NCBI RefSeq assembly: GCF_021347895.1
Contig: NC_067123.1
Coordinates: 39,047,571-39,111,570, forward strand
Direction: 5' to 3'
Source of the DNA: Acanthochromis polyacanthus
Taxonomy: Eukaryota; Chordata; Actinopteri; Pomacentridae
DNA length: 64,000 nucleotides
In this document: in pieces, positions 1-13,199 of the stretch
Position numbering within the stretch: position 1 is the stretch's first letter
Layout: the number at the start of each line of letters is the position of its first letter
Program-made: the position numbers and the translations under genes
Notes under the pieces: model-generated
Seen by the model: the letters and a program-made list of their open reading frames with translations, nothing else
The model's database searches: none
Told to the model about the DNA's origin: nothing

Positions 1-1130
1 CATTGTTGAAAAACAAAAACAAACAGGTACAACCAGAGACGATCCTTTCGTTCTTCTCACAACTTAGCAGACATTTGTTCTGATGATGACTGACACCACA
101 CCGTTGAATCGGGTCTTTACCGCTTCAGCGTTCACTCCAGGGTCAGAGATGAAACTCTGCTGCTCCTCATTTCTCGCGTACTTGTCTGTTGAAGCTACTC
201 TTTGTATTATGGGGCTTTATGTGACACTAAAACAAGCGACGGAAGCGTTCTGACGGACTAAAAACACGGAGACGTTGTGCAAAACCAAACGGTCTAGGAG
301 ATTAAAACTTGATTAAAACACTGACTTGTTTTGTGTCGTCACTGTGTGAATCTGGTTACCGAAAGGCTGGATTTTTCTTCTCAAATGTGATAATTTGCTG
401 CTTTTCTTTTGAGCAAATGAGTAGAAACTGAATCAGAATCAGAAGTTCAAATCATTTCAGTTAGCATATCAACTATCTTTCTGACTAAACTAAGATAAAA
501 AGTGAAAAACTGCCTGATTCCTGCATCATGAATGTAAATCTTTTTGTTTTTATGACAGTAAACTGAATATATTTGGGTTTGACATTTTATAAACCAAAAC
601 AAGAAATGAATTAGTGGAGAAAACAATCAACAGATTAATGGACAAAGAAAATGTGTTTTCCAACATACATGGCTGAATTCCTCCAACGTTACAAGATACA
701 TACAATTTAAATTCAATTTTATTTATAGAACGCCAATTACAGGTCAAATTGTCTCAAGACGCTTTATTTATATATTTTTTTTTGTCATTTAAAATATGAC
801 AAAGTAAGAAATTTAAACCTCTTGACTAATCCAATTTACCACCACAGCAAATAAAGACATGATACACATTTCATTTGGTCTTCTTTATTTCCTACAAATA
901 AAATAGATAGTTCAGTTCATGTTCCAGTAGTTAACATAATTCACCTGTGACCATCACCCACTTCTAACTTGTGCTCCAGGGGGGGTAGAGGGGGGGCAGT
1001 GTGTGTGTGGGGTGGGGTGGGGGGGGGTAGAGGGAGGGGGCTGCCACCACCCACCTCCCTGCCTACTCTCTGCCCTGACTCCACCCAGACACTTGGAAAC
1101 TACGATGTCAAAGGGACGACAAATTTTAAC
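1..1130. other. Non-coding, AT-rich stretch with a LINE/SINE-tail-like fragment
   Basis: No convincing exon is seen. About 695-775 resembles the very common teleost interspersed repeat tail (AATTCAATTTTATTTATA followed by a CTCAAGAC-type segment), probably a LINE- or SINE-derived 3' fragment. A G-rich tract at 979-1046 is described separately. Confidence 0.5.
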
Positions 1131-1137
1131 TTTATCT

Positions 1138-1203
1138 GATCTGTAGCTCAGTGAGTTAAGGATTTATTGATGGAGCATCAGGTCACCAGTTCAAGACGAG
1201 ACC
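1138..1203 (+). repeat. tRNA-like promoter fragment (SINE head or decayed tRNA)
   Basis: The segment has an A-box-like block (TGTAGCTCAGTGAG) and a B-box-like block (GTTCAAGAC) about 40 bases apart, as in a tRNA or a tRNA-derived SINE head. I do not see a clean acceptor stem or CCA-compatible 3' end, so I call it a SINE head or tRNA pseudogene rather than a functional tRNA. Confidence 0.45.
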
Positions 1204-1461
1204 CTTTTAAGTTTTTGAAAAACTTAGACAAAGACAAAGGAAAAATGCTGATGGTGTGATTTGACGAACGTAAAGCAGCCGGACAGTCCCGAGATAGCGC
1301 CACTCGCTCAGATACTAATTCTTCCTTTTTTTGTGCATTTATCATCTATTTTTTGTCGTTTTTGAGTTTTTTTTTAAACTGAAGTCTCGTCTCGACCGTT
1401 GAACCCTCAGTTCCAAGACTTTCCAAAGCCTCCAGACCTCCCGAGTCCTCAGGACCTGAGC

Positions 1462-1647
1462 TTTCACACAGTCTGAGGGCTGAAATTTTCTAAGTCCCAC
1501 AGTAGATCTCTGTTAAATTTAACTTTCAGACAGTCCAAGGACTGATATCTTCTAAGTTCCTGAGTAGGTCCCTGTTAATTTGAACCTTTCGACAGTCTGA
1601 GGGCTGAAGTTTTAGAAGTTTCTCAATACTCCTCTGTTAGTTTGAAC
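1462..1647. repeat. 62-bp minisatellite, three copies
   Basis: Three head-to-tail units start at 1462, 1524 and 1587. Each carries a CAGTCTGAGGGCTGA-like core followed by TTCTAAGT and CTGTTAATTTGAAC. Unit length is 61-63 bases and the copies are clearly diverged. Confidence 0.75.
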
Positions 1648-2059
1648 TTTGTGGTTAACAGAAGCCTTAAAACTTGTGACCATGAGTCTTGATTTCACAT
1701 TTAGACCATCCATCTGAGTTCTTCTCAGATCTTCACCTGTGGGTTCTTTAGAAATCCTGAACAAACTTTGATTCTCTTCACTGAACAGTAAAGTTTGTGG
1801 AGATCAGAAGGTAACATTAGTTTGATCAATACCTTCAACTACTAGTAGACTTTATCTGGAAAGCAGTTTTATGAAATGAGCTCTTGGTAAATCTGTCCAC
1901 AATCAAACCAACAACACAGAAAGAGGAAATGTTTGAAGAAACAACTTGATGTTTTCATTTCAGACTAGAAAATGCTTTAAGACCTTTATCTGTTTTTGCT
2001 CTTTTTCATCGTTTCTCTTCTGTTTAATTTGATCTTCAACAACAATTCTAAAATTCTAC

Positions 2060-2180
2060 AATTTCATTTAGCAGACGCTTTTGTCCAAAGCGACGTACAA
2101 CACAAGCAAGAATTCAGACATAAGGAAAATCCTTTAGTACGGTAAGTGCAAAAAGTGCTTCAAGTGCGATTGGTCACACA
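2060..2180. repeat. Teleost dispersed repeat fragment
   Basis: The phrase CATTTAGCAGACGCTTTTGT and the following CCAAAGCGACGTACAAC are a recognisable, highly repeated fish sequence that occurs throughout teleost genomes. Only this part of the element is recognisable here. Family assignment would need a repeat library. Confidence 0.5.
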
Positions 2181-2459
2181 GATGACAAAACTACACAAGC
2201 AAAAGAGAAAAAACTGCTAAAAATATGATTAATATCACAGGTTTTTAACCCTAATATGTTGTTAGGTAAATTTGCAATTATCTTATTTCTCTTTTGGAAA
2301 GTACTTTGACTAAACAGCTCTTGTTTTACATGTGCTGTCTAACAGTGACTTGACTAAAAGTCTTATTTCCACTACAGCTGAGCAGACAGACACAAAGAAA
2401 CAGCAGATGTCGTCACACTAATGAAAGAGAGAAAGTTAGCATTATAAATATACAAAAGC

Positions 2460-2581
2460 GCCCTGCGACAGACTGGCGACCTGTCCAGGGTGTCCTCTGC
2501 CTTCGCCCGAGTCAGCTGGGATAGACTCCAGCACCCCCCATGACCCTAGTGAGGATAAAGCGGTGTATAGAGGATGGATGG
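2460..2581 (+). repeat. 5'-truncated tRNA-SINE copy (3' tail only)
   Basis: The sequence matches the 3' half of the full SINE at 32984-33339: GACAGACTGGCGACCTGTCC, the GGATAAAGCGGTGTATAGAGG segment, and the GGATGGAT tail. It is flanked by a 12-bp direct repeat ATATACAAAAGC (2448-2459 and 2582-2593), the target-site duplication expected from target-primed reverse transcription. The tRNA head is missing, so it inserted as a 5'-truncated copy. Confidence 0.85.
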
Positions 2582-2779
2582 ATATACAAAAGCAAAAGAA
2601 CAAATAAAATAAAAACATTAAGGTTTAAGAGTCGTTAAGGCAGGAAAATAAAAAAACATAAATTTAAAAAAACACTGAAAATACTAATGAAGTAAAATGG
2701 ATTTAATTTTGTTTCATTTCGCAGTTATTTGTATCTTACGTTATTTCTTTAACCAACTTCGTCATCGTGAGTTTTATTT

Positions 2780-3020
2780 TTGAAACTCTTTCCTGCAGTG
2801 TCCGCCTACATTTCCGTTGACTTTACGGTCTGTTTTCCCCGCAGCTGCGTCCAGAATCGGCAGGACGGAGTCCGGTTCTGTTAACGGGTCGAAGGAGGGC
2901 CGACACCGGGAGGAAGGAGCTGAGATGGAGGCTGGAGGAGAAGGTTGGTTCACCTCCTGCTGCGGCTGGAAACAGGCTTACTGCGGGGCTAATGATGCTA
3001 AGCTAACGTTAGCAGTGCGC
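2780..3020 (+). promoter_or_regulatory. CpG-containing block, possible 5' exon or promoter of the zinc-finger gene
   Basis: GC and CpG content rises sharply here against AT-rich surroundings. An in-frame ATG at 2923 (GAGATGGAGGCTGGAGGAG) could begin a short coding exon ahead of a weak GTTGGT donor near 2942. The usual fish zinc-finger first exon, a short leucine-rich coiled coil, is not seen here. The link to the zinc-finger exon at 6222 is inference only. Confidence 0.25.
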
Positions 3021-3649
3021 TAACTCTCAACAGGAAAGCATTGATTTAAAATTTAGCTTGATGATGGAGTGGATGAATAGTAATAGAATAACACTCCTTT
3101 TGAATTGTTTTGCTCAGACAAATAAAGATTGGATAGAACTCAAAACTAGTGTACTAACAAGAAGACAAAATTAACGTTTTTGAGACAGTAATAGAATAAG
3201 TCTTAAATATAATGTTGAATTGTTTGGCTGTTTAACTGAACTTTTCTCACAATTAGAAGTAAAAACTATGGATACTGCGGCTGTTATTAGTTGTTTATTC
3301 TTTTTAAAGCTGTGAATGTCTGACACCTATTCCTGCCTGTATCAAACCTTTATTCCAATTATGGGAAAATTCTCACTGATTTTTTTTTTTTTCTGGGTAT
3401 TTGTTGCATCCACAATGTCAGTACTTTTTAACTCTGGTCGTTGATCATCTGCAGGGTCAATCTATAACTGAGGGACTTCTGAAGTGCATGGAATATATCC
3501 GGCATAAATTTTTATTAAAAGTTTTAAAAAACGTGTTTATGTACGTCATGTCTTTACAAATTCCGTAATTATTATTAACCACGCCCGACGGGTACGTCGG
3601 CGGGGTTATTGGATTCGGTGCGGTATCTGGCTGGGTAAGTATGTATGTA

Positions 3650-5284
<1,635 letters not shown>

Positions 5285-5608
5285 TATGTATGTATGTATG
5301 TATGTGGCTATGTCCGGTCCGATATCTCTGCAACCGCTGAAGTCAGGATAATCAAACTTGGCACTGAAGATCAGTCTAAGGTCCCCTGCTCAGTTGTGGA
5401 CTTACAGGTCAGCAGATCAAGTAGGAAGGGAGATATGTACGATGATCAAAATTGATACATATTGCATCAGTTGTATAGGGAGGACAGGGTTTTTGCCAGC
5501 AGAGGGCGTGGTTCTGCCCTCTACTGAGGGCTCATCTAGTTTATTAGGGAAACAATCACTTATGTTAAAAAAATGACTGGATATCACTAAAATGTCAACT
5601 AAATAACC

Positions 5609-5645
5609 ATCCATTCTCTATACACCACTTTATCCTCTGTCCACA
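5609..5645 (-). repeat. SINE tail fragment, inverted
   Basis: CCATCCATTCTCTATACACC followed by ACTTTATCCTC is the reverse complement of the 3' tail of the SINE family seen at 32984-33339. Only the tail is left. Confidence 0.6.
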
Positions 5646-6221
5646 GTCTGCAAGGGTTTTGTGAACCATCTGCACAACAATGTGCCACGAACACAAGTAG
5701 TGCCTTAAACTGTGAATAAGAGGGAATTGTCAGACATCCACACCTTTATAATTTATTATTGAAAGAGTTGCAATTAGTGTAGTTGCTGTTGGAAATTCAA
5801 TGTGTGCAAAATCAGAGCCCAAATACAGTAGTAAGTTCTCAGTTCTCCAGTTATCCTGTACTGTCCATTAACTGGAATAATCACATTCATCACAGTGCTA
5901 CAGACCAATCCATAACTAAATCCATGTTTTTTCTGCCACACTTGTCATCTCAGGCTTTGTAAAACACTGATTTCTCACCGTTTTCAGACAGTTCATTGAC
6001 CAAACAACTACTTAATTAATGCAGAAAATGATTGTCAGTTTAACTAACAAAGTAAATAATCATCTGCTGTGGCTAATTTCATTGATTATCAAAATAGTTG
6101 GAGATTAATTTAATAGGTGACAGTTATTTGATTGAGCGGAATAATTATTTCATCTTTATGTGCCCGTATGAAAGCAATTTTAGTGATAATATTAAGGTCT
6201 GTGTTTCATGTTTACCTCCAG

Positions 6222-7540
6222 ATGTCCAAAAAGTTATTGTTGGTGAAGAAAAGCATCAGCAGGGGAGTTCTGGTGTGAATCAGGAGAAGCAGGAGGACCG
6301 TGATGACCTGAGCTTCAAAGAGGAGCAGGAGCAGCTGTGGAGCACTCAGGAAGAAGCTCAACTTCTAGACCTGCAGGAGGCAGAAACCACCAAGTTCGCC
6401 TTCAGTCTGGTCTCTGTGAAGACTGAGGATGATGAAGAGAAACCTCAGCTCCCACAGCTCCGTTACAGAGACTCTGTTGGAGAACCAGAACCACATTTAG
6501 AAGAAGATGGCAGGATGACAGACTCTTCAGAGACAGACATTAGTGATGGTGAGTGGGAGGAAACCAGTAAAGCTCAGTCTTGTTTAAATCCCATTAATAA
6601 AATACCTACAGCTGAAACACGTGATGATGAAGAGGAGAAACCATTCAGTTGCTCTGAGTGTGGAAGAAGATTTAGTCACAGCGGGAATCTGAAACAACAC
6701 CTGAGGACTCACACAGGTGAGAAACCCTTCAGCTGCTCAGAGTGCAGTAAAACATTTAGCCGTAACACAAACCTCAAAGCTCACCTAAGAATCCACAGCG
6801 GAGAGAAAAGGTTCAGCTGCAGTGTCTGCCACAAAAGATTCACCTGGAATCATCACCTGAAAACCCACAGATGTGTCAGCAAATCAGCACACTGTGACAG
6901 ATCCAGACCTGCCGGGAACTCACCTGATCCAACTGGAAATGAAGATGAGAAACCCCTCAGCTGCTCAGAGTGTGGAAGGAGATTTAGACACGGCAGCGAT
7001 CTGAGCAGACACCTAAGATCCCACACTGGAGAGAAACCCTTCAGCTGCTCCGAGTGTGGCCGAGGCTTCAATGACAAGTCGACTCTGACAAACCACCTGA
7101 GGACTCACACCGGGGAGAAACCCTTCGGCTGTTCGATTTGCGGTAGAAACTTCACACACAGCGTAAGTCTCACGCAGCACCTGAAGACTCACACCGGAGA
7201 GAAACCTTTCGGCTGCTCCGAGTGCGGGAAAACCTTCAGCCGGAGCACCAACCTGAAGGCTCATCTGAGGATCCACAACGGAGAGAAAAGGTTCAGCTGT
7301 CGATTCTGTGACAGAAGATTCACCCGGAAACATCACATGATTGACCACGAGCGTATCTGTGCGTCAGCGAGCCGTGGGCGATCCAAACCAGACAGGAAAC
7401 GAACTCTGATGCCCCGACCGAACAGCCACGGACTGGTGGTGCTCGTTAAAGGTGTAAGTTTAGTCTCAGCGGTGGTAGAAACCCAGCAACCTACCTCCTG
7501 CCTCCCACATCCACCACACACTGAGGTTACTTCAAATTAA
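6222..7540 (+). CDS. C2H2 zinc-finger protein, last exon (eight fingers)
   Basis: This exon encodes most of a nuclear, probably DNA-binding, zinc-finger protein of the large fish C2H2 family; its target is unknown. It starts after the acceptor TTTACCTCCAG at 6221 in phase 1, as in related fish genes, and ends at TAA (7538-7540), giving about 438 residues. An acidic linker region (EEQEQLWSTQEEAQLLDLQE, then VKTEDDEEKPQ) precedes two arrays: three fingers, a spacer, then five fingers joined by TGEKP-type linkers. Six fingers are canonical C2H2; the last finger of each array ends in H-X-C or H-X3-C (C2HC). Fingers 2-3 resemble fingers 7-8, suggesting internal duplication. The upstream exons, which normally encode a short coiled coil, were not found. 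No KRAB or SCAN domain is visible in this exon. Confidence 0.88.
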
Positions 7541-7705
7541 ATCAGCTAAAGTGCATCAATTATTAAACAGAAACGTTTAAAACATGAAGAATTGTCAGAT
7601 TTTCAATTTTCAGACAGTTTGTGTGTGATTGTGATTTATTAGTGAATCCAGATCCTGTGCACATCTGCATATTTGCACTTCAATATATTTTACATCTTTA
7701 TATGA

Positions 7706-7711
7706 AATAAA
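7706..7711 (+). terminator. Polyadenylation signal AATAAA of the zinc-finger gene
   Basis: AATAAA lies about 165 bases after the stop codon of the zinc-finger exon. Other A/T-rich candidates exist, so this is a likely rather than certain site. Confidence 0.5.
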
Positions 7712-7934
7712 CACCCTGGACTTCATTTTAGCACTTTGAAACTTAAATTACATGTATCTATTTTGTTTGTTGTGATGTTGAATTTTATTATTATTATGAT
7801 TATTTTTATTTATTTCAATACGGTGTATCCAATATAAACATATTATAAGAGCATGTGAGAGATAGAACCACGGAATTGTTCTTTGTAAGCCTTGAATTAT
7901 CAGACTGAAGAAAATGAAAAGCTTGGTGAGGATA

Positions 7935-8284
7935 CGGTGGTCTCGTCTATAGTGGGGGTTACGTTCCAGATGAAAATCCGCCAAGTAGTGACCAATTGTT
8001 TTGTTATTTATACATATTTTAAGGCTTTATGAACCCTCCCTACACTCTTAGAAACACTTCATATGCTCTTAAACACTGTCTACACTTTTAAACCTACGTA
8101 ATTTTAACATCATATAAAATTCTATATTGGTATTATGAGGGTAGATGTTCTTTTAATATGTTTTAATTATTATTTAAATATTTTTTATATTGTCTTCAAT
8201 TTTTTTTAGGCTAGAAAATGCTTATTTTACCACAGAAAAAACCCTATATACAGCAAAATCCCACAATATGGCAAGGGACCACTG
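7935..8284. mobile_element. Tigger/pogo-like MITE, decayed
   Basis: A 350-bp segment flanked by TA (7933-7934 and 8285-8286). The left end reads CGGTGGTCTCGTCTATAGTG and the right end, reversed, reads CAGTGGTCCCTTGCCATATT; these match the CAGTGGTCCCTCG-type ends of vertebrate Tigger (TcMar) elements. The inside is AT-rich with no coding capacity. Confidence 0.7.
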
Positions 8285-8289
8285 TATGT

Positions 8290-11200
8290 TTTTTTGTTTG
8301 TGTTTTTTAAATTGGAATCAAAAAAGAGTTAAGGCGGTAAAATCAAGAGTTTAACTGCAGCATCACACTGCTTTCTCTCTAAATATTTACATTCTTATAC
8401 TTGGAGTTCTTTTTCTACTTGTTCTTTTTGTATTTGTGTGGCTTAAAATAATAAAAAAAAAGTCGTTTTGGAGCGTATCTAGGCAATATTGTTTATGTTT
8501 TCTGGTATCCAGTGTGACTAAAGGTTGTGTTGTCAGGACAGATGGGTGTGCACAAGCAAAAAAACAATACAAGAAACAATTTTCAGATACTAAACATGAC
8601 TTAATCCAACAGAAACCTCATTCAAATTGATAATTTAACTCTGTGGTGCAGCCAGTCTGTTTCTGGAGTTTAATAAATCGCTTTATGGTGACATCTTGTG
8701 GTCCAAAAGTAAAACTGCACACAAATAAATGCAGCAGCACTTTTAAACATGTTTATTAGTTTATTATAATCAGACAGGCATCATAACCTCTCCTTCTGTA
8801 GCCCCTGTTTATGCTCATGTTTCTCAACTTAGGATTTTAGTTTGTAGTTTTCCTTTTTATTTATTTAGCTCTGAATAAAAATGATGACAAAATTCATCAG
8901 ACAGGAAATATATTGAATGATTACAAGAATAAGTTAAGACAATAATTGGGGGAAAAAATAGCCATGAATGTTACATATTAATAAAATGTTTATTTTCAGT
9001 CATAATGTATAATCATTGACCGTTTTATTGAGTAAAAATGGTTTAATTTGAATTTTATCAAGTCCCATGGGTATTAATTTTAATCACAAACAGAAGGTGA
9101 ATTGTTTCCACTGTCAGTGTGTGACAGTATGTGAATGTTAAAGTGGGTTTGAATGGTTCAGTCCATGGTGCTAATATTTCTACTCCTGTGTCTATAAGAA
9201 GTGTCAGACACCATCAGTCTCCTTCTGTAAAAGCAGCAGATGTCCGCTAAAGGTTTTACTGTTGATTCTTGTTGCCCCGTATTAGCATTATTTGCATATA
9301 TAAGTAAAATCCCTTGCGGTGTAAAACCTGTATCTGTGGGTGAACGGTGGAAACACTGGCTGCATAATCCCGTAAATTCCCAGGATGATCGAATGCTGAA
9401 TGGTTGGAGCTCTTACTGCATGTGCTACCATGAGTCCTTCTGCTTGGTGACCATCAACAGCTGGCTCAGAGGTCTGGTTAACCACCACTCTTCCCTGATA
9501 GCCTCTCTCCTGTTGTGAGCAGTGATGATGGTTACCAGTTAGTTCTCACGACTGAGAGACCAGACGGATGTGATGAAGTCGTCTTTAACCTCAGCAGGGG
9601 TTCATAAAGTGAGATCTTCCTCAGAACTGCCTCTAATGGGGCAGAAGATCCTTCCTCTGAGTCAAAGCAAAATATATCAGGGTAATGAACGCTCAAGTTT
9701 TCATATTTAACCAGTTTTACTGTTGACACAAGGTATGCTGTTCTGTATGTTTCGAATATTACCTCTGTGCTCTCTCCTGTTTGTATCTTGAGGCCAGTTT
9801 GACCCTGATGAGTGAACAGGAGGCCTCATGTTGAAAACCTACTCAAATATTTCCTTCAGCTGTCCTGTTAATGGATGAAGTTTTATCTAGCAGCCAGATA
9901 AAACCCCAAAAGGCCGATCCCCACCCTGTTTCCTGAATACGAACGGAAAACATATTCAAAAGATAAGACTTTCACTTATTTCTTTGTTTATGTCTGGTGG
10001 AAGCACGGACTTCTCTTTAGGACAGCTACTTTCTAGGAATTCACTTCATCGCAGAAATTTCAGCAACAGTTTTGGCGACTCCTGTTAAATGTGAACCAGT
10101 TTCAGGTCGTTCATGAGCCTCCTCAAGTCCTCCACAGCGCTTCGCCCATCACCAGATGCTGGAGATGCGTCACTGCAACTTCCCAAGAGAAATATCACGA
10201 ATTCCAGCATGTAGAGTCATTAGAGAAACTTAGGTTTTCTTACTTGTGGTGCCTTTAATGGCATCAAGTTGCACCGGGCTAAAAGTTCACTGAGAAACTT
10301 CAAAATATAAGATTTTTACCTCCATGACAGCAGGTTTCTTGTGACTTTAGTCTCATATATCTCCTCTAGGCCAAACCAAGCACATTTTCTCTTGTTTTCA
10401 TTTAGTTTTTTTGAGCACAAATGACAGAATCCAGTGAATGACGTCTCCAAAGCAGCTGTTGGAATGAAAAATGAGTTACAAAACGATGATTTAACAGGCA
10501 GACCCACTGTGAACTCCTCATACTGCTTCCTTTAGCAGGGCGCACCCAGGGAAGGTGAAACAGCCCGTGCACTTTAACATAAAAATATCTCTCATGCATA
10601 TTTTATCCCACTTAATCTCATTTATTAGGAGCGATGACTGACCGAGCAGCATGTTGTTATGTAACGATGGCTTCACACCACCCGCCACGGGTGTGTTTTG
10701 GTGAAAGAAGTTCCTAGGAATGATGTGAGAGGGGATGGAAATGAGCCAAAGAGCTTAGAGCTGATGTAAACCCAGCTGGACGCTACACTCACAAGAAACC
10801 AGGTGCTACTTGGTTCTTAAACTTGATTCTCTGATTCCTGAACAGTCCCTGAAAACATTTCAGATTTGAGTTATTTAGTTGAAACATAAGGACACAAATA
10901 ACTCTTCATCTCCTAAAACCCTCCAGTCTCTCCTTGCATCTTGGTTGTGATGTAAAGGAAGGAAAAACAAGAAGGTTCCTAGAAGTGTGGTCCTGACATC
11001 AAAGCTTCCTCTCCTGCAGATACATAAGACTGGATTAAAAAGCAGTTTTACTACCTCTCATCCCAGAACCCAAACATCTGGACGCTGGAACTGATTATCG
11101 TGCTGCCTTCATCATTTAAGGCACCAAGAAGTCTTTATTTGACTGAGTCGATAAAGACAAACCTTTGGGAAGTTGAGGACTGAAATGAACTCTTCATCTT

Positions 11201-11370
11201 CAGTTTCTATTCTCCTCATCCTCGTCCATCTTCATTCATTCCTTCTGATCTTCTTCTGTCCAGTCCAGTGCTTAGAATTGATTAAAATGTGTTGTTTAAT
11301 TAGCAAATATTTAAGTTTGTATTTAATGCACGGATGTTAAAGTTACATCAAAAACTAGAAAAGCACTCGG
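8290..11370. other. Non-coding intergenic stretch
   Basis: No gene could be supported in about 3 kb. An open stretch at 9240-9518 is short, lacks homology that I recognise, has an unremarkable context, and is not called. The region is AT-rich with scattered homopolymers. Confidence 0.5.
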
Positions 11371-11377
11371 AGAGCGC

Positions 11378-11655
11378 AGACCTCCGCCAGGCCGTCTGTC
11401 TGTCTGTCTGTTAGTTAACAGCATAACTCAAAAAGTCATGGACGGATTTTCACCAAATTTTTACAGGATGTCCGGAAGAGCAAAAGGCGGCCATCTCTCA
11501 ATTGTATAGAGTCCTTCAAAAAAATCCTGGATCCAGACGGTGATCCGGATCACCTCCAAAATCTAATCGATTGTTACTTTTGCTCTTCCGGACATCCTGT
11601 AAAAATTTGGTGAAAATCCATCCATGACTTTTTGAGTTATGCTGTTAACAGACAA

Positions 11656-11694
<39 letters not shown>

Positions 11695-11730
11695 AACTCC
11701 AATGATTACATAACCTCCTGGCAGAGGTAA
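11378..11730. mobile_element. Foldback (long inverted repeat) element
   Basis: The left arm (about 11412-11485) and right arm (about 11577-11655) are close reverse complements: both carry GCATAACTCAAAAAGT and GATGTCCGGAAGAGCAAAAG or their complements. The outer ends ACCTCCGCCAGG and CCTGGCAGAGGT are also inverted, with (CTGT)n and (CAGA)n runs between the ends and arms. There is no coding capacity; it looks like a non-autonomous DNA element common in fish. Confidence 0.75.
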
Positions 11731-12259
11731 TGAAACAACACATAGATCATAAAGGTAAGAGTTTTTAATATATTTAAAACATGTTTTCAGTCAAACTCTT
11801 CATGAACTCATCTGTTCTGGAAACTTGTTCGGACAAAAACATTTCATAGATCCACATGTTCCCGTAAATGTCTGAAGAAGCTGCAGAGCGGCACAAATCT
11901 GGGGTCTTTTACGGTAAATAATGAGTCAGAGTCAAGGTCAAGTAGGACACAGCAAGACCGGAAAATGTGTAAGAGCACGTTCCAAAATAAAGTCCTGAAA
12001 TGTCGCTGTTACAGGATTTACTGCAGCCCTGTTGTTTTCACATGATGTAGTTCTGCAGAGAAACAGTAAATAGATGTAGCCTGCAGTGTGTGAATGGATG
12101 AAAATATGTATATTTGTTTTTGCGTTTATGTAAAATAAATGTAGGAAACAGCAAGTCTGATCAGTTTTTAATAAGAAGAAGTCAAAGAAAAGAGTTCAGA
12201 GTCTGAATTTCAATCTGCATTTTGTAAAAAACAAACATCAAGAACTTGTGCTCTTTTTG

Positions 12260-12860
12260 AATTTTAATTATGACAGATTTGTGATAATTTTCCGTGATTT
12301 TCTGGTAGTATTGCATGCTTTTGTAGTAATTCTGCATATTTTGTACCCCATTTTAGGTTCTTTATGATAGTTTTCTGTTAGTTTTGTGTGTTTGTGTCAC
12401 CACTTGGACTCTCTTTGAGGTGTTTTTTGTTGTAGTTGTGCATGTTTTGTGTCTCTTTGTGATGATTTTGTGATCAGAGGTAGCTTTGTGTGCTTTTGCT
12501 GCCCCTTTTGTGACCGTTTTGAATTGATTAAGGTGCTTTTGTGGCAGTTTTGCATGATTTTCTTGCCATTTGGAGTCTCTTTCAGGTATTTTTTAAAGTT
12601 TTTTTTAATGTTTATATCAGGGCTTGGAGTCTCTAAATGGTGGTTTGTGGTAATTTTGCATTGTCTGTGACTCTTTTTGATGGTTTTGTGATCAGAGGTA
12701 GATTTGCGTATTTTGTGCTCCTTTTGAGTGTCTCTGTGATGGATTTGTGATGGTTTCCATGATTTTCTGGTAGTTTTGCATGCTTTTGTGGTAATTTTGC
12801 AAATTTTTATGTGTTTTGAGTCTCTTTGTAGTCATTTTGCGTGTGTTTAGTGAGGCAATG
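12260..12860. repeat. Degenerate GTTTTGCAT-type minisatellite, upstream of the lectin gene
   Basis: Irregular repeats of a 20-25 base unit (TTTTGTGGTAGTTTTGCATG and variants with TCTCTTTGTGATG) fill this stretch on the + strand. The same unit continues in intron 1 of the lectin gene. Open frames across it are low-complexity and not genes. Confidence 0.7.
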
Positions 12861-13090
12861 TGTTAATTGTACAGCTAATCACAGACAAAATGATCAGTAA
12901 ATAGCTGCAGCAGAAGACGCTCTATAAACTGGCTTTTATTTTGAAACATTAGAGCGGAACATGTTTTACTTCCTGCGGGGCGCTTGACAGTTTCTCTTCT
13001 TGTTTATATCCAGAGTCGTGCAGCGCAGCAGTAGAGCAGCTGGGAGTTTGACACTGAAACTTTTAAAACTTCAGTTTTGTTCCGTTGAAA

Positions 13091-13199
13091 ATGTCGAACG
13101 CTGGGGGCTCCGGGGCCGGTGACGGGATGTACTCCAAGCTAATAGACGACGAGGCCGGTTACGGAGAGCTGAACATCAGGCCAGATGTGGGGCACAGCG
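13091..13199 (+). CDS. Lectin exon 1: start codon and cytosolic tail
   Basis: The exon begins with ATG in the context TTGAAAATGTCG, preceded by a short 5' leader from about 13020, and ends at the donor GTAAGAAG in phase 1. It encodes residues 1-36. Tyr14 (YSKL) and Tyr24 (YGEL) lie here with acidic residues D19, D20 and E21 between them. No signal peptide is present, consistent with a type II protein. Confidence 0.88.

Noticed and set aside
1138..1203. Functional tRNA gene
   Set aside because: A- and B-box-like blocks are present but acceptor and anticodon stems do not pair convincingly, so it is more likely a SINE head or tRNA pseudogene.
9240..9518. 92-codon open frame as a small gene
   Set aside because: No family resemblance, no splice or promoter context, and its length is within chance for this much DNA.
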